This document shows positions 30,214 to 41,340 of a DNA stretch of 64,000 nucleotides, piece by piece. The notes under the pieces are model-generated. The model was not told the origin of the DNA and ran no database searches. It was given only the letters and a program-made list of their open reading frames with translations. The stretch comes from Ichthyophis bannanicus (lineage: Eukaryota; Chordata; Amphibia; Gymnophiona; Ichthyophiidae). Every line of letters starts with the position of its first letter. The stretch's first letter is position 1. Made by a program: the position numbers and the translations under genes. The stretch spans positions 177,847,043 through 177,911,042 of the forward strand of contig CM066031.1 of the NCBI GenBank assembly GCA_033557465.1. The letters run 5' to 3'.

Positions 30214-31653
30214 TTAGACTTCTATCATATCTCCCCTCAGCCTTCTCTTTTCCAGGTTAAAGAGCCCTAACCTTTTTAGCTTTTCTTCATAGGAGTATCC
30301 TTCCATCCCCTTTACCATTTTGGTGGTTCTTCTCTGAACCTTTTCTAAAATCGCTATATCCTTTTTAAGATACGGCGACCAGAATTGCACACAATATTCA
30401 AGGTGCGGTCTCACCATGGAACGATATAGAGGCATTATAATATCTTTTGTTTTATTTTCCATTCCTTTCCTTATCATACCTAGCATTCTATTTGCTCTCT
30501 TGGCTGCCGCTGCACACTGGGCTGAGGGTTTTAAAATGGTATCCACAATGACGCCTAAATCTTTTTCCTGGGTGGTGGTTCCTAATGTGGAACCTTGCAT
30601 CGTGTAACCATAGTTTGGGTTGTTCTTCCCTAGGTGCATAACCTTGCACTTGTCTACATTAAATTTCATCTGCCATTTTGATGCCCAGTCTTCCAATTTA
30701 TCAAGATCCTCTTGCAATTTTTCACAATCCTCTTGGGTTTTAACAACTTTAAATAGTTTTGTGTCATCTGCAAATTTGATAACCTCACTCGTAATTCCAC
30801 TTTCCAGGTCATTTATGAATATGTCAAAAAGCAGCGGACCCAGCACAGATCCCTGGGGTACACCACTATTCACCTTTCTCCATTGGGAAAATTGGCTATT
30901 TAGCCCTACCCTCTGCTTTCTATCTTTTAACCAGTTCCTGATCCACAATAGTACACTGCCTCCTATCCCATGACTCTTTAGTTTTGCCAAAAGTCTCTGA
31001 TGAGGGACCTTGTCAAAGGCTTTCTGAAAGTCTAGATACACAATATCAACCGACTCACCTTTGTCTACCTGTTTATTCACTCCTTCAAAAAAACATAACA
31101 GATTAGTAAGACAAGATCTTCCTTGTCTAAAGCCATGTTGGCTGTCTCCCATTAGGTTGTGACTATCTACGTGCTGAGTAATTTTATTTTTTATGATGGT
31201 TTCTACCATTTTTCCTGGTACTGACGTCAGGCTCACCGGTCTGTAGTTTCCCGGATCACCCCTGGAACCCTTTTTAAAAATTGGTGTTACATTGGCGATC
31301 CTCCAATCTTCAGGTATTAGAGATGATTTTAATGATAGTTCACAGATTACTGATAGCAGGTCTGCAATCTCATATTTTGGTTCTTTCAACACCCTTGGAT
31401 GTATACCATCCGGGCCAGGTGATTTGCTACTCTTCAGTTTATCTAATAGTTGTAAGACATCTTCCCGATGTATCGATATTTCCTTCAATTCTTCCGCACC
31501 TTTAAATACCACTTCAGTCATGGGTAACATCCCTACATCTTCCTCAGTAAAGACCGAAGCAAAGAATTCATTCAGTCTCTCCGCTATCGCCTTGTCGCCT
31601 CTTAGTGCTCCTTTAACCTCTTTATCATCTAATGGACCAACTGACTCTCTCAC
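30214..31653 (-). pseudogene. CR1 ORF2, reverse transcriptase part
   Basis: 479 codons. Palm and finger motifs are visible in order: SSKSPGPDGIHPRVLK (about 73), NYRPVSLTS (about 137), GFRQGRSC, VYLDFQKAFDKVPH (first catalytic Asp, about 204), [14 protein letters not shown] (about 263), and KFADDTKLF with the catalytic FADD (about 294). It loses about 38 codons at the C-terminus because of the deletion near 30149. It is one frame away from the endonuclease half; the shift is at about 31727 within an AG-rich stretch. The enzyme would copy LINE RNA into the target, but this copy is inactive. Confidence 0.9.
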
Positions 31654-32924
31654 AGGTTTTTTGCTACGAATGTACTTGAAAAGGTCTTTATTTTGCGTTT
31701 TTGCTTCTGCAGCAAGCTTCTTCTCTCAAATTCTCTCTTTGCCTGCCTTATCAATGCCTTGCATTTGACTTGCCAGTGCTTGTGCTGTTTCCAGGTTTCG
31801 TCGTTTGGCTCTTTTTTCCATTTCCTGAAAGATGCTTTTTTGGCAACAACAGCCTCTCTGACCTCACCTTTAAACCATGCTGGCAGTTTTTTGGACTTCC
31901 TTCCACTTTTCTTAAAGCGTGGAATACAGCTGGTCTGGGCTTCCAAGATAGTATTTTTCAGCAACACCCAAGCTTGATGTACGTCTTTAACCTTTGCAAC
32001 TGCTCCTTTTAGTTTTTTCTTAACTGTTTTCCTCATTTTATCATAGTCTCCATTTCGAAAGTTAAAAGGTAGTACTGTGGATTTCCTTACTATCCCTCCT
32101 CCACTAATTAAATCAAAGGCGATCATGCTATGATCACTATTGCCAAGTGGCCTCAACACCCTTATCTCTTGCACTAGATATGGTGTTCCACTAAGGACTA
32201 GGTCTAATATGGCTTCCCCTCTGGTTGGTTCATGAACCAGCTGCTCCAAGAAGCAGTCATTTATTTCATCTAGGAACATTATCTCCCTAGCATGTCCTGC
32301 CGTGACACTGACCCAGTCGATACCGGGGTAATTGAAATCACCCACTATTATTACTGCGCTGTAACTTTTGTTAGCTTCCTTGATTTCTTTGAGCATTTCA
32401 TCATCCATTTGGTCATTCTGGCCAGGTGCTCGATAGTACACCCCCACTGCCATTGCCTTCCCCCTTTTATATGGAATTTCAATCCATATAGATTCTACAG
32501 CAGATTTTGTTTCCTGCAAAACTTTAATCCTTTCTGGGTCAATGCCCTCTCTAACATAGAGCGCAACCCCTCCACCAATTTGATCAGCTCTATCATTACA
32601 ATATAGTTTGTACCCAGGTATCACAGTGTCCCACTGGTTGTCTTCCTTCCACCATGTCTCTGATATTCCAATCATATCTAACCTTTCATTTAGTGCTATA
32701 TATTCTAACTCTCCCATCTTATTCTTTAGACTTCTAGCATTTGCATACAAGCATTTTAGAGAATGTATTTTATTCATGTTAATTTGGCTTTTGTTAGACA
32801 TGGGTAAATTGGGATCTTTAAGCTCTGTCTGCTCCATACTTGAGGGCATTTGGGCTACTTTACTCTTTTGTGGAACCTCTCTGCTTTTGGTAGTATCCTT
32901 CAAGGATACATTCTTCCGAACCAT
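31650..32924 (-). pseudogene. CR1 ORF2, apurinic endonuclease part
   Basis: 424 codons from an ATG at 32924, only 11 bases after the ORF1 stop (TAG at 32936-32938). AP-endonuclease motifs: NARSLKNK near 64, ISETWW near 88, VALYVREG, VGVYYRAPGQ, IIVGDFNYPGIDW near 194, and the NSDH catalytic motif near 264. A basic linker follows, and the frame is lost at about codon 405 where it should lead into the reverse transcriptase. Confidence 0.9.
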
Positions 32925-33291
32925 CTGCTCTTGGGCTACTGTTGGCTTTCCCCTAATATCTTGTTTAAAAGCTGCTCTATCTCCTTTTTAAAGGTTAATG
33001 CCAGCAGCCTGTTTCCATCCCGGTTAAGGTGAAGCCCATCCCTTCGGAAGAGCCCCTCCTTTCCCCAGAATGTTTCCCAGTTCCTAACAAATCCATAACT
33101 ATCATCTCTGCACCATTGTCTCATCCACGCATTGAGACTCCGGAGCTCTGCCTGCCTTTTGGGTCCTGCGCGTGGAACAGGAAGCATTTCGGAGAATGCT
33201 ACAATGGAAGTTCTGGATTTCAACTTCCTACCTAAAAGCCTAAATTTTGCCTCCAGAACCTCCCTACCACATTTTCCTATGTCATTGGTAC

Positions 33292-34778
33292 TGTGGTGGC
33301 GAGGCCACGGAGGAGCAGGAGGAAAGGGAGAAAAATCCCCTAAAAATGCAGTTAGCTCCAGGACGTCAGGGGTTAAAACTTCAGAGTTAGAAAAAAACTC
33401 CCTGCACAGAGTCAGTGGTAGAAAGACACGCGCTAGCTCTATGGCAGCCAGCATTGATAATGAGGAACAGCTGGGGATGGAGCTTGGAAAGGAAAGGGAG
33501 ATTCACCAATATAAGATGGAGGAAATTAGAGACAGGAGGATTATGGGAGACAGAAGGAGCCTGGGAGACAGGAGGAGCCAGGGAAGCCTGAGGAGCGAGA
33601 AGAGAGGAGGAGCAAACAGAGCCACAGGAGAAGCAGGAAGTGACGAGGCAAGCCGAGAAGGCATTGCAAGTGGCAAGCATTGCTGGCACGTAGAGCCTAG
33701 GCAGCCCAGGAGGCAGCAACAGGAGGAACACGAGGCAAGGCCTGTTTGCAGAGTAAGGCAAGAGCCCAAGGAGTCCTGCAAGAGGTATGGAAGTAATCCT
33801 GTGAGAGGGAAAGCTTATGAGAGAGAGGAAGTAAGCTATGGAAATGGCCGAGAGTTGTCTCCACCTGAGTGTATGGAAAGTGAGCCCGTGGCACTAAACT
33901 CTGAGGAGAGTTTGTTTCCCCACAGCAAGGTGAGCACTTTAAAAGCTTCTCCTAGTTCCCTGAGAGATAAGAAGTCTCCTAATTCTCTCAAGAGTCCCCA
34001 GCAGAGAGAAGAGGCCATTTGGCAGAAAGTTTTAAAGGTTTTAGAAAGATTAAAGCCTGTTACTTCTGACCCAAAGTCTGACCATTTACCCTCTGATTCT
34101 GAAGGGGAAAGTATGGATTTGGGAGAATCTGTGTTGGAAGATTTACCTTCAGATCAGGAGATGGATTGTTCTTTAGTCTATGCCTAAACTGACAAGCCGT
34201 AAGGTTTTAAGAAGTGAAGAAACCTAGAGGCTTGGATTTCAGTTGAGCAGTGCTGAGAAGATTATGCTAATGAGCTGCTGAGCTCCGTGGTTTGTTTCAG
34301 ACTTGTTAAAAGTCTGTGTTACAAGTGAATGCCAGAGTTGTTAACTCAGCCTTTAAGAAACGTTTGTGAAGGGAAGAAGAATAACTGCAGTAAAAAGTAC
34401 CATTGGTTTAACTAACTTGAAGAATGTAAAGTTTGTAACCAATCTGGAAGCTGTTTGGCTTAAAGAGTACTGGCTATTTTCTACCTGAAGATACACTGAT
34501 TGCCTAGTATTGTATATAAGCTGAATGAAGAAGCAAGTTTCTGTTTTTGTTTCACTGGAGAAAGTATCCACCAATTTTTATGTTCTGATATTTTTTGAAC
34601 TGCCAAGTTCATCTTGCCTGGAGAATAAATAAAAATCCTGTGTGCCTTGAAAAACAAAACCTCTCATCTGAATTACTTTTCACAACTACTTTGCATAGAG
34701 ACTAAACAAGGGACATAAAAATAAATAAGTTCCGTCTCCTACCACTAGGCTACCGCCTGGCCACTAGGGGGCGCGACA
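33292..34778 (+). mobile_element. Solo-LTR-like element, copy 2
   Basis: 1487 bp, starts TGTGGTGGCGAG, ends GGGCGCGACA, flanked by GTAC at 33288-33291 and 34779-34782. The uninterrupted CR1 relative at 44550-44570 shows a single GTAC at the same place, which proves the insertion and its boundaries. TATA-like TGTATATAAG at about 34511 and AATAAATAAA at about 34625 correspond to those of copy 1. Confidence 0.72.
33414..34187 (+). CDS. ORF within the LTR-like element, copy 2
   Basis: Homologue of the ORF at 2024-2896 in the same frame relative to the element. The open frame begins upstream at 33132 in flanking CR1 sequence; within the element the first in-frame Met is at about 33441. It has the shared VKT..EKN..HR block before that Met, an R/D/G/S-rich repeat (GDRRSLGDRRSQ type), NPVRGK, KVSTL and REE..W.KVLK.LE.LKP, and an acidic C-terminus. 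Function is unknown. The two copies share sequence blocks separated by segments that do not align, with no stop in about 280 codons. Confidence 0.5.
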   Translation, partial: SGRKTRASSMAASIDNEEQLGMELGKEREIHQYKMEEIRDRRIMGDRRSLGDRRSQGSLRSEKRGGANRATGEAGSDEASREGIASGKHCWHVEPRQPRRQQQEEHEARPVCRVRQEPKESCKRYGSNPVRGKAYEREEVSYGNGRELSPPECMESEPVALNSEESLFPHSKVSTLKASPSSLRDKKSPNSLKSPQQREEAIWQKVLKVLERLKPVTSDPKSDHLPSDSEGESMDLGESVLEDLPSDQEMDCSLVYA

Positions 34779-35689
34779 GTACCGACATGTACCAAGACAG
34801 CAGACTCCTCCCCAGCACTATCTAAGACCTTATCTAGGTGGCGCTTGAGGTCCGCTACCTTCGCACCAGGCAGGCATGTTACTAGGCGATCCTCACGTCC
34901 ACCAGCCACCCAGCTATCTACATGCCTAATGATCGAATCACCAACTATAACGGCTGTCCTAACCCTTCCCTCATGGGCACATGGCCCTGGAGAAACTTCC
35001 TTGGTGTGAGAGGGTTTTACATCACCTGGAGGACAGGTCCTAGTTACAGGATCACTTCCTGCCACACCAGGGTGATGCTCTCCTGTCACGTGACCTCTCT
35101 CCTCCATGTCAACAGGGGTGCTGCCAGACTGGAGGTGGGACTTCAGGACTATATCCCTGTAGGTCTCGTCTATGTACCTCTCTGTCTGTCTTATGTTTTC
35201 CAAGTCTGCTACTTTAGCCTCTAGAGAACGGACTTGTTCCCTGAGAACAAAGAGCTCCTTGCACCTAGTGCACATGTAAGACCTCTCACCAACTGGGAGA
35301 AAATCATACATGTGACACTCAATGCAAAAGACTGGAAAGCCCCCATCCCGCTGCTGGACTGCTGTCTGCATCTTAGTTTTAAGTTTGTGTCTAGATCTTT
35401 AAGTTCTTACTTACTAGGGGTTGCTATGGGTATTTATACCAATAAAACTGTACCTAATAAGTCTAATATACCTTGTTCACCTGAAGTTTAATTAATCTCA
35501 GGTCCTTAGTGTATGTCTGATTTGGGTAATGAGCTTCACCTGAAAGCACCTCCTGTCTTTTAAGATGTGTAAGTACCTATAAAGCTATGATTATCCCAGG
35601 GGTGGATGGGTGTGGGGAGGGAGGGAGGGAAATAACACTTATTAAAAGAGGGCTGCTACACAGTACCCTGTCTTGTGCTGCTGAGGTAA

Positions 35690-36760
35690 GCTAAATTCTG
35701 ATTTGATTTAAATTATAGCTCTTAGCTGCTGCAAGGCTCTAACTTCTTATGAAATTTAAACTACAAGCTCTCTGCTGGGTTCTAAATGTAACCAGAAAGC
35801 TCTCTTCTGTGTGTTAAATTTAAACTAAAAGTACTTTGTTGTTACTAGGCCCTGAGTGACTATTAAATTTAAACTACAAGCTCTCTCCTGGGTATGAAAT
35901 GTAACCAGAAAGTTCTCCTCTGTGTTTTAAATTCAAACTTTAATTGCTGCTACTAGGCCCTAACTGACCCAACAAAAAACAGTGGGTTCACAGATTAAGT
36001 AGCTTTAATACAAAGAATTCTTTTTAGAAAATTACCAGAAGTATATACTCACAGTTGCAGATTTCTCTCCACAAGTAACAGTCCCCCTTTCTAGTCCTTC
36101 AAGACAGAGGATCACAGCTCTGGTTGAGCTATTTATGCCTCTGCTGCTGAGGTAATGCTGTGACCAACTTCCTGGGTAATTAACAGTCCTTGCTTGGATA
36201 GGAGGAGTCTTTCAAAATGGCCTTTTGATCTGCCACCTGGTGTTAACACCTATTGAAAAGGTTTCACAGGTCTCTTGCCCCCTAGGTAGAAGGCCTCTTT
36301 GTAAAGGTCTCTAGAAGACTTTATTTGTTGCTCAAAGAGTACAGACCCTGTTTTGCCTTTTGTGCTAAGCTAAATTCTGATTTGATTTAAATTATAGCTC
36401 TTAGTTGCTGCTAGGCTCAACATCTTATGAAATTTAAACTACAAGCTCTCTGCTGGGTTCTAAATTTAAGCAGAAAGCTCTCTTCTGTGTTTTAAAACTA
36501 AAAGTACTTTTCTGATGCTAGGCCCTGAGTGACTATTAAATGTACACTACAAGCTCTCTGCTGGGTTCCAAATGTAACCAGAAAGCTCTCTTCTGTGTGT
36601 TAAATTTAAACTAAAAGTACTTTGCTGTTACATGGCCCTGAGTGACTATTAAATTTAAACTACAAGCTCTCTGCTGGGTATGAAATGTAACCAGAAAGTT
36701 CTCCTCTGTGTTTTAAATTCAAACTTTAATTGCTGCTACTAGGCCCTAACTGATTCCATC
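35690..36760. repeat. Tandem A/T-rich repeats upstream of the CR1
   Basis: A unit of roughly 110-120 bp containing TTTAAACTACAAGCTCTCTGCTGGG, TAACCAGAAAG and TAGGCCCTGAGTGACTATTAA occurs about twice at 35735-35965 and three times at 36420-36750. The flanking text AAGCTAAATTCTGATTTGATTTAAA also occurs twice (35689, 36366). About 400 bp of unrelated sequence separate the blocks. It may be the CR1 5' UTR or an adjacent repeat; the other CR1 copy is truncated before this point (48745). Confidence 0.6.
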
Positions 36761-36794
36761 CTATGAGGAGCTGCTATTCTGCCAGGCTGAGACT

Positions 36795-36983
36795 AGTCAA
36801 CCGAATGAGCCAATGAGACAGCAGAGGGAGTGACTAGGGAGTAGTGGGAGCTGAGTAAGTCAGCCGAAGGAGCCAATGAGACAACAGAGGGAGGGACTAG
36901 GGAGTAGTGGGAGCTGAGTAAGTCAGCCGAAGGAGCCAATGAGACAACAGAGGGAGGGACTAGGGAGTAGCGGAGGGAGCTTC
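36795..36983 (+). repeat. Three 63-bp tandem units with CCAAT boxes
   Basis: Units at 36795, 36858 and 36921. Each carries GAGCCAATGAGAC and AGGGAGGGACTAGGGAGTAG. Two of the three are nearly identical. Repeated CCAAT boxes with GGGAGGG motifs look like a promoter. Confidence 0.75.
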
Positions 36984-38378
36984 CAGCACAAAGTTTTTCA
37001 TCGACTAGTGGAAAGAGAGAGCCAGCCAGTCACAGCCAGAACCAGAGTCAGCCAAGTGACGGTGAGTGGGTCTGAACAGTGATACTGGGTCCCAGGGTCT
37101 TAAAACAAGATTTTTTTTATTGGGGATGGTTATGGTGCTGTTGTGCTGTGCTGCACTGCCTGAACTCTGGTCCTTGATTACCTTAAATAAATGTCCATGT
37201 CGTCACTTATTTTTAACTTCCAACTATTCAGATGCTCACTGTTGCCAAGGACAGTTCATATCAATATATATGCTTGCAGCCAATCAATGTAATGTCACTC
37301 AAACCCTCAGCATTATATATTTTATTAAACCCAAATCAGGCACACACTTAGGTTTTTTTTGTAATTCCTTGTCAGCATTTCAGTCTTCAAAAGTTGGTGC
37401 CTCGGCATCCCTGCATCACTGTGGGTCCTGGGACTGACTAGCAGGTTACTCACACCATGTAAGGGAAGCCCACCACTTTAGGTTTCATAGTTACTGCCTA
37501 AGGAGTTAGTTGAAGGAATGAAATCCAAGCTTTAGACTGCAATGCATTACTCCAAGGGCAGTCTTCATCCTGCAGTGCACTGAGTGTATTAGTGGTGAAG
37601 GACTGGAGTAGGTTCTTGTGTTGATTCCTTCAATATATAGGATTATTTAGTTTAAGCAGCTCTCCTATTTGGGTAATATTATTCCATTTGGTCCACCTTG
37701 GGGGTCAGGAAGTTCATAAATAAATCCACAGCACACAGTGGGGTATACTGAACTGCAACTTTACTGAAATATCATTGAGCTTCAACATTCATAGTATTTC
37801 CCAAGAAGACACTCATACACAGTATTCACCTTTAGAGTTTCTCCCCTCCATCTGAGAGTGCGGTAAGCACCATCATCGCTAGGTGCAGTGGAAAGAGGGC
37901 TGAGCTTGTATGACACTGAAGAAAAAGGTTTGAGATTAAATTTTTGTTAAAGTTCTTATGACAGAGTAATCCTGTAGTTAATATATGTATGTTTGTTTCC
38001 CCTCTTCTCCTCTTCCTTCCATCTTTCCCCCCCACCCCCCTTTGAGCTCGGTTTTGGCCATGTTCAATGTCAAACGACAGTGGAACATCCAGGCATCAAT
38101 GTCAGATAGGCAGGCAGAGATCTGACCCTGGATGCCAGAGAAATTTCAGGTGTAGAGAGGTAGATTTGATAGTCAAACCGCATGGGAGGAGACGAGTGTG
38201 CCAACGGTCTGGGTAAAGAAAGAACGGTTTAACACATAAACCAGGCAATGCTCCAAAAGAACAGAATGTTGTTGATGATGGTATATAACTTTTTAAATAA
38301 AGATAAAACATTGTTCTGGAGGGATTCCTAGAGCAGTTAGATAGTAAAACATTTTTCTTTGCACATTTACTACTTCAG
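36984..38378 (+). other. Possible 5' exon and intron of the hAT transposase gene
   Basis: Downstream of the CCAAT repeats, GACG/GTGAGT (donor at 37062) and the pyrimidine-rich TTACTACTTCAG (acceptor ending at 38378) would join an untranslated first exon to the transposase start at 38388. This arrangement is inference. I see no coding sequence inside; the 123-codon frame at 37066-37437 has no recognisable domain. Confidence 0.3.
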
Positions 38379-38387
38379 TCACAAAAG

Positions 38388-40431
38388 ATGGCTTCAACGG
38401 GTGATCGTGTTCAACAGACTGCAGCAAGCAACTCAAGTGACCATGAAATCGAGAATAATGACAATTCAGTGAAAGCACGAGCCAAAGCACCAAGAAAGGA
38501 AGACAGAATAAAAAACTGTATTTCAGAGGGAATGGCTGAAGAACCCAGACTACTGTGCCTGGTTAGATACACACGATGATCCAAACTATGCACGATGCGT
38601 TTATTGTAGTGTTGTGATTAGTGTTAAATTTGATGATGTTGAAGCTCTGAAAAGTCATTGTGAATCACAGAAGCATGAGTCGTTGGTCAAGGCTCATAGA
38701 CAATCTAAAGTAATTGAACATTTTTTTGTTAACACACGTGATACCCCATTACTTGACAAAGTAGCATCAGTAGAGTTAGCAAAGACATATCATGGTATAA
38801 AACATAATTACAGTTATTTGTCCATGGACTGTGGAAACAAAATGGACAATTTTCTATATTCTGATTCTGAAATCGCCTCAAAGATCCAACTTGGAAGAAC
38901 AAAGACGGAATCCTTAGTAAAAAATGTTTTTGCACCATATTCCATTGAAATAGCTGTCAACAAAATAAGACATGGAGACAATGGTTCCCCTCTTCCATAT
39001 TCTGTTTCCACAGATGCCTCCAATAAAGGAAATAGAAAGAATTTTCCTTTAGCAGTGAGAATATATGATGTAAAAGAAGGTGTGCAAGACTATCTCTTAG
39101 ATTTTTATGAGGAACCCGATGAAACATCTGAGTCAGAAGCAAAGTCTCTCATTATGGCTATTGAGTCTCTAGGACTGAATCTCCAGCATATGGTCGCATA
39201 TGGGGCTGACAATGCATCGCTGAATTATGGAACACACTTCTCTGTCTTTCAAAATCTCTCAAATATAAAAGGAGAAATTATCAAGACAAATTGTAACTGC
39301 CACATCTTGCACAACACTGCAAAATACAGCATTAAGAAATTAGCTATGATGTAGAGACATTAGTCATCAAGGTCTTTAACCATTTTTCTACAAGTGCAAA
39401 GAGGCTAATGGTCTTAAAGGAATGTTTTGATTTTGTACAAGAAGACTTCCGCCAAATCTTGCGTCACATCCCTATAAGATGGCTCAGTTTATTTGCAGCA
39501 GTTGATCGACTTTTACTGAACTGGGATGCTATAAAAGTCTATTTCCTGCAAATAGGTCCTGAAGATAGTGATAAGATAATTTGGTCATTCATATCGGACC
39601 AAGAAGATGGAATAAGTAAAACCCCAACGATGGCAGAATGTTATATATTCTTTTACCACTCACTTCTGTCAGTATTCCAAATGGCCATACTGGCTTTAGA
39701 AAAGAGCAATATTCAAGCCACTAATGTTTTTAACATTGTGGATAGATTAAGGATTGAGCTGCAGAATAGGCACAATGATGAATTATTTGGCTTCAAGGCT
39801 GCACAAGCAATGCATCACCTCGAAAAAGGCAATCTGAAAAATTTAGAACAGAAGTTTAATAAGTTTATTCAAGGGCTTTGGCATACCTTGAAAAATGGTT
39901 TGATTTTGATAAATCACCTTTTAGGAAGTTTGCCAGCCTTTCGCTTGAGAAGGACTTGCCCTCCATGGAAGATCTGTACAGTTTAAGTGAAGTATTTGGC
40001 ATTGAAGAACAAATCCACATGGATAATTGATATAGTGAACTATTGCTTTTACGCATTGCAGCTCCAGCATTAAATGAAAGCCAAGAAGAATTAAAAAGTG
40101 CTAATAAATGCAGCACATTTCTACAAAACATAGATGTGCCAAATTTGAAGAGGATTGTGCAGTTCCATGCAGCAATGCCTGTGAGGAAAGAGTGTTCAGT
40201 GTCATGACTAATCTCTGGACTGATGACCGCAACAGATTAGGTGTTGATACTATAAAAGCTGAATTGTGTATTCGGCATAACATAAACTTGTCATGTTTAC
40301 AGTTCTTCGAAAGCATCAAAATGAATAAAGCTCTCCTTCGTGCAGCTAGATCAGCCACTAAGTATTCATTCAAGCGAATTGAAAGTTATAAGGTTTTCCC
40401 TTTCTTTTACATCAAATATTCTCACTGCTAG
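38388..40431 (+). pseudogene. hAT-superfamily transposase, decayed
   Basis: About 2 kb of transposase-like sequence in several frames. The first part (38388-38515) is a charged N-terminus. A frameshift in an A-run near 38515 leads to a BED-type zinc finger (CVYC...HCESQKH) around 38600-38670. Then come the catalytic-domain texts STDASNKGNRKNFPLAVR (near 39008), YGADNASLNYG and TNCNCHILHN (near 39290). A shift at about 39348 precedes VETLVIKVFNHFS; another lies near 39885 and one near 40170. The end has the hAT dimerisation motif PCSNACEERVFSVMTNLW...RN. At least four frame breaks make it inactive. It could have mobilised related non-autonomous elements, but no end match to the MITEs here was found. 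Confidence 0.85.
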
Positions 40432-41340
40432 AGGGGAAATCTTCCAAATATTATACCTTTTGATATTTTGGATAAAGGGAAAACGTGATGCTTACCAAGC
40501 ATAGCTTCTGACACCAACCCAAAACCCTGTGACTGTTCTGAGCCCTACTGAGCTACAGAGCAAGGAGGCTGCCACCTATACAACTGCCAGTGCTACTGGA
40601 GGCTCAGCCTGATGTCCCCAGGGCCTACTAAGATCAAAACTCTACAAGAATAATGGTGAATGAAGACGTTCTGATCACCTGGGATAATCCCATTCTGAAT
40701 GACGAAAAGCAGGAAGCAAAGAAAATGAGGTGAAATCCAAATAATCCAACTAGAAAATCTATTGTTTTCTTTATAAAGAATTGTTGGAATCTTTAATGAT
40801 GCTTTCCTATAGAGGGGAACCAAGGAACATTTAATGCACAAAGCACCTGATTTTGAAATATCTACAGAGAAAAAAATCACAGCAGATGAGGGCCATAAGG
40901 GCCATCTAGCCTATCCGTTTTCATTCCTGGTGCACAATTGATTTGTGACTTTATAGGCACTTCTTCATCTTTTGTTCTATTACAATGTTTTTACTGAAAC
41001 TATTACATCTTTTGTTCTATTACAATGTTTTTACTGAAAGAGGTATGAATCTTGTAGATTATGTTTGCCTTGGAGGCATTTCAATGTCTCTTCTCTGCTC
41101 TAGAGAATACATATTTAAGTAAAATCTTATGTGTGTTCACCTTGCACCATTTTGGTAGCCTATCAGATATGGCCTCCAGAAATGAATAAAGTATTCTCTG
41201 AGAGGCCTCACAGATTACCTGTATGGAGAAATTGTGAGCACTTTTCTTCTACTCAAGCCTGCCCTATTAGGCTTCACTACCTTTGGATCATCAGATATGA
41301 TCACCCCTTGCTACCTAATTGATGCTACATTGTTGATTAT
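40432..41340. other. Unassigned, with a 37-bp tandem duplication
   Basis: No gene seen. CATCTTTTGTTCTATTACAA and the bases after it occur twice in tandem (about 40968-41040). A short segment near 40880 (GGGCCATCTAGCCTATCC) resembles LINE 3' ends. Confidence 0.4.

Larger units (their letters stand above)
32936..35371 (-). pseudogene. CR1 ORF1 with SGNH esterase, split by an LTR-like element
   Basis: Two exons-worth of sequence, 35371-34783 and 33291-32936, together 315 codons including the stop, with no other break. The N-terminus has a cysteine-pair zinc-finger-like segment (CIECHMYDF...CTRCKE, residues 17-39), then a short coiled coil and a variable linker. The esterase block follows: GDSIIRHVD (Ser nucleophile), VHVGTNDIG (split at the GT by the insertion) and DGLHLN (Asp-His). 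ORF1 proteins of this type bind the LINE RNA; the esterase role is not settled. The insertion occupies 33292-34782 including one copy of GTAC. Confidence 0.88.
30035..35690 (-). mobile_element. Near full-length CR1-type LINE, family 1 (copy A)
   Basis: The order on the minus strand is 5' UTR (from about 35690 or further), ORF1, ORF2 and a short 3' UTR ending with AAGAACATAAGAACAT at about 30041. It is interrupted in ORF1 by the LTR-like element 33292-34778. Compared with 23787-24716 it has two internal deletions near its 3' end: about 115 bp at 30149 (junction ...GCCTTT/CTATATT) and about 130 bp at 30056 (junction ...AACAT/TGATATC). Both have 3-4 bp of shared sequence at the break. The true 5' end is uncertain. 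Confidence 0.88.

Noticed and set aside
37066..37437. 123-codon frame with a hydrophobic start, possibly a secreted protein
   Set aside because: No homologue or family motif recognised, and no composition change; probably chance in a candidate intron.
36783..40611. CAGGCTGAG inverted ends for the hAT transposase element
   Set aside because: The 8-bp flanks do not match and the shared ends are only about ten bases, so I did not annotate element boundaries.
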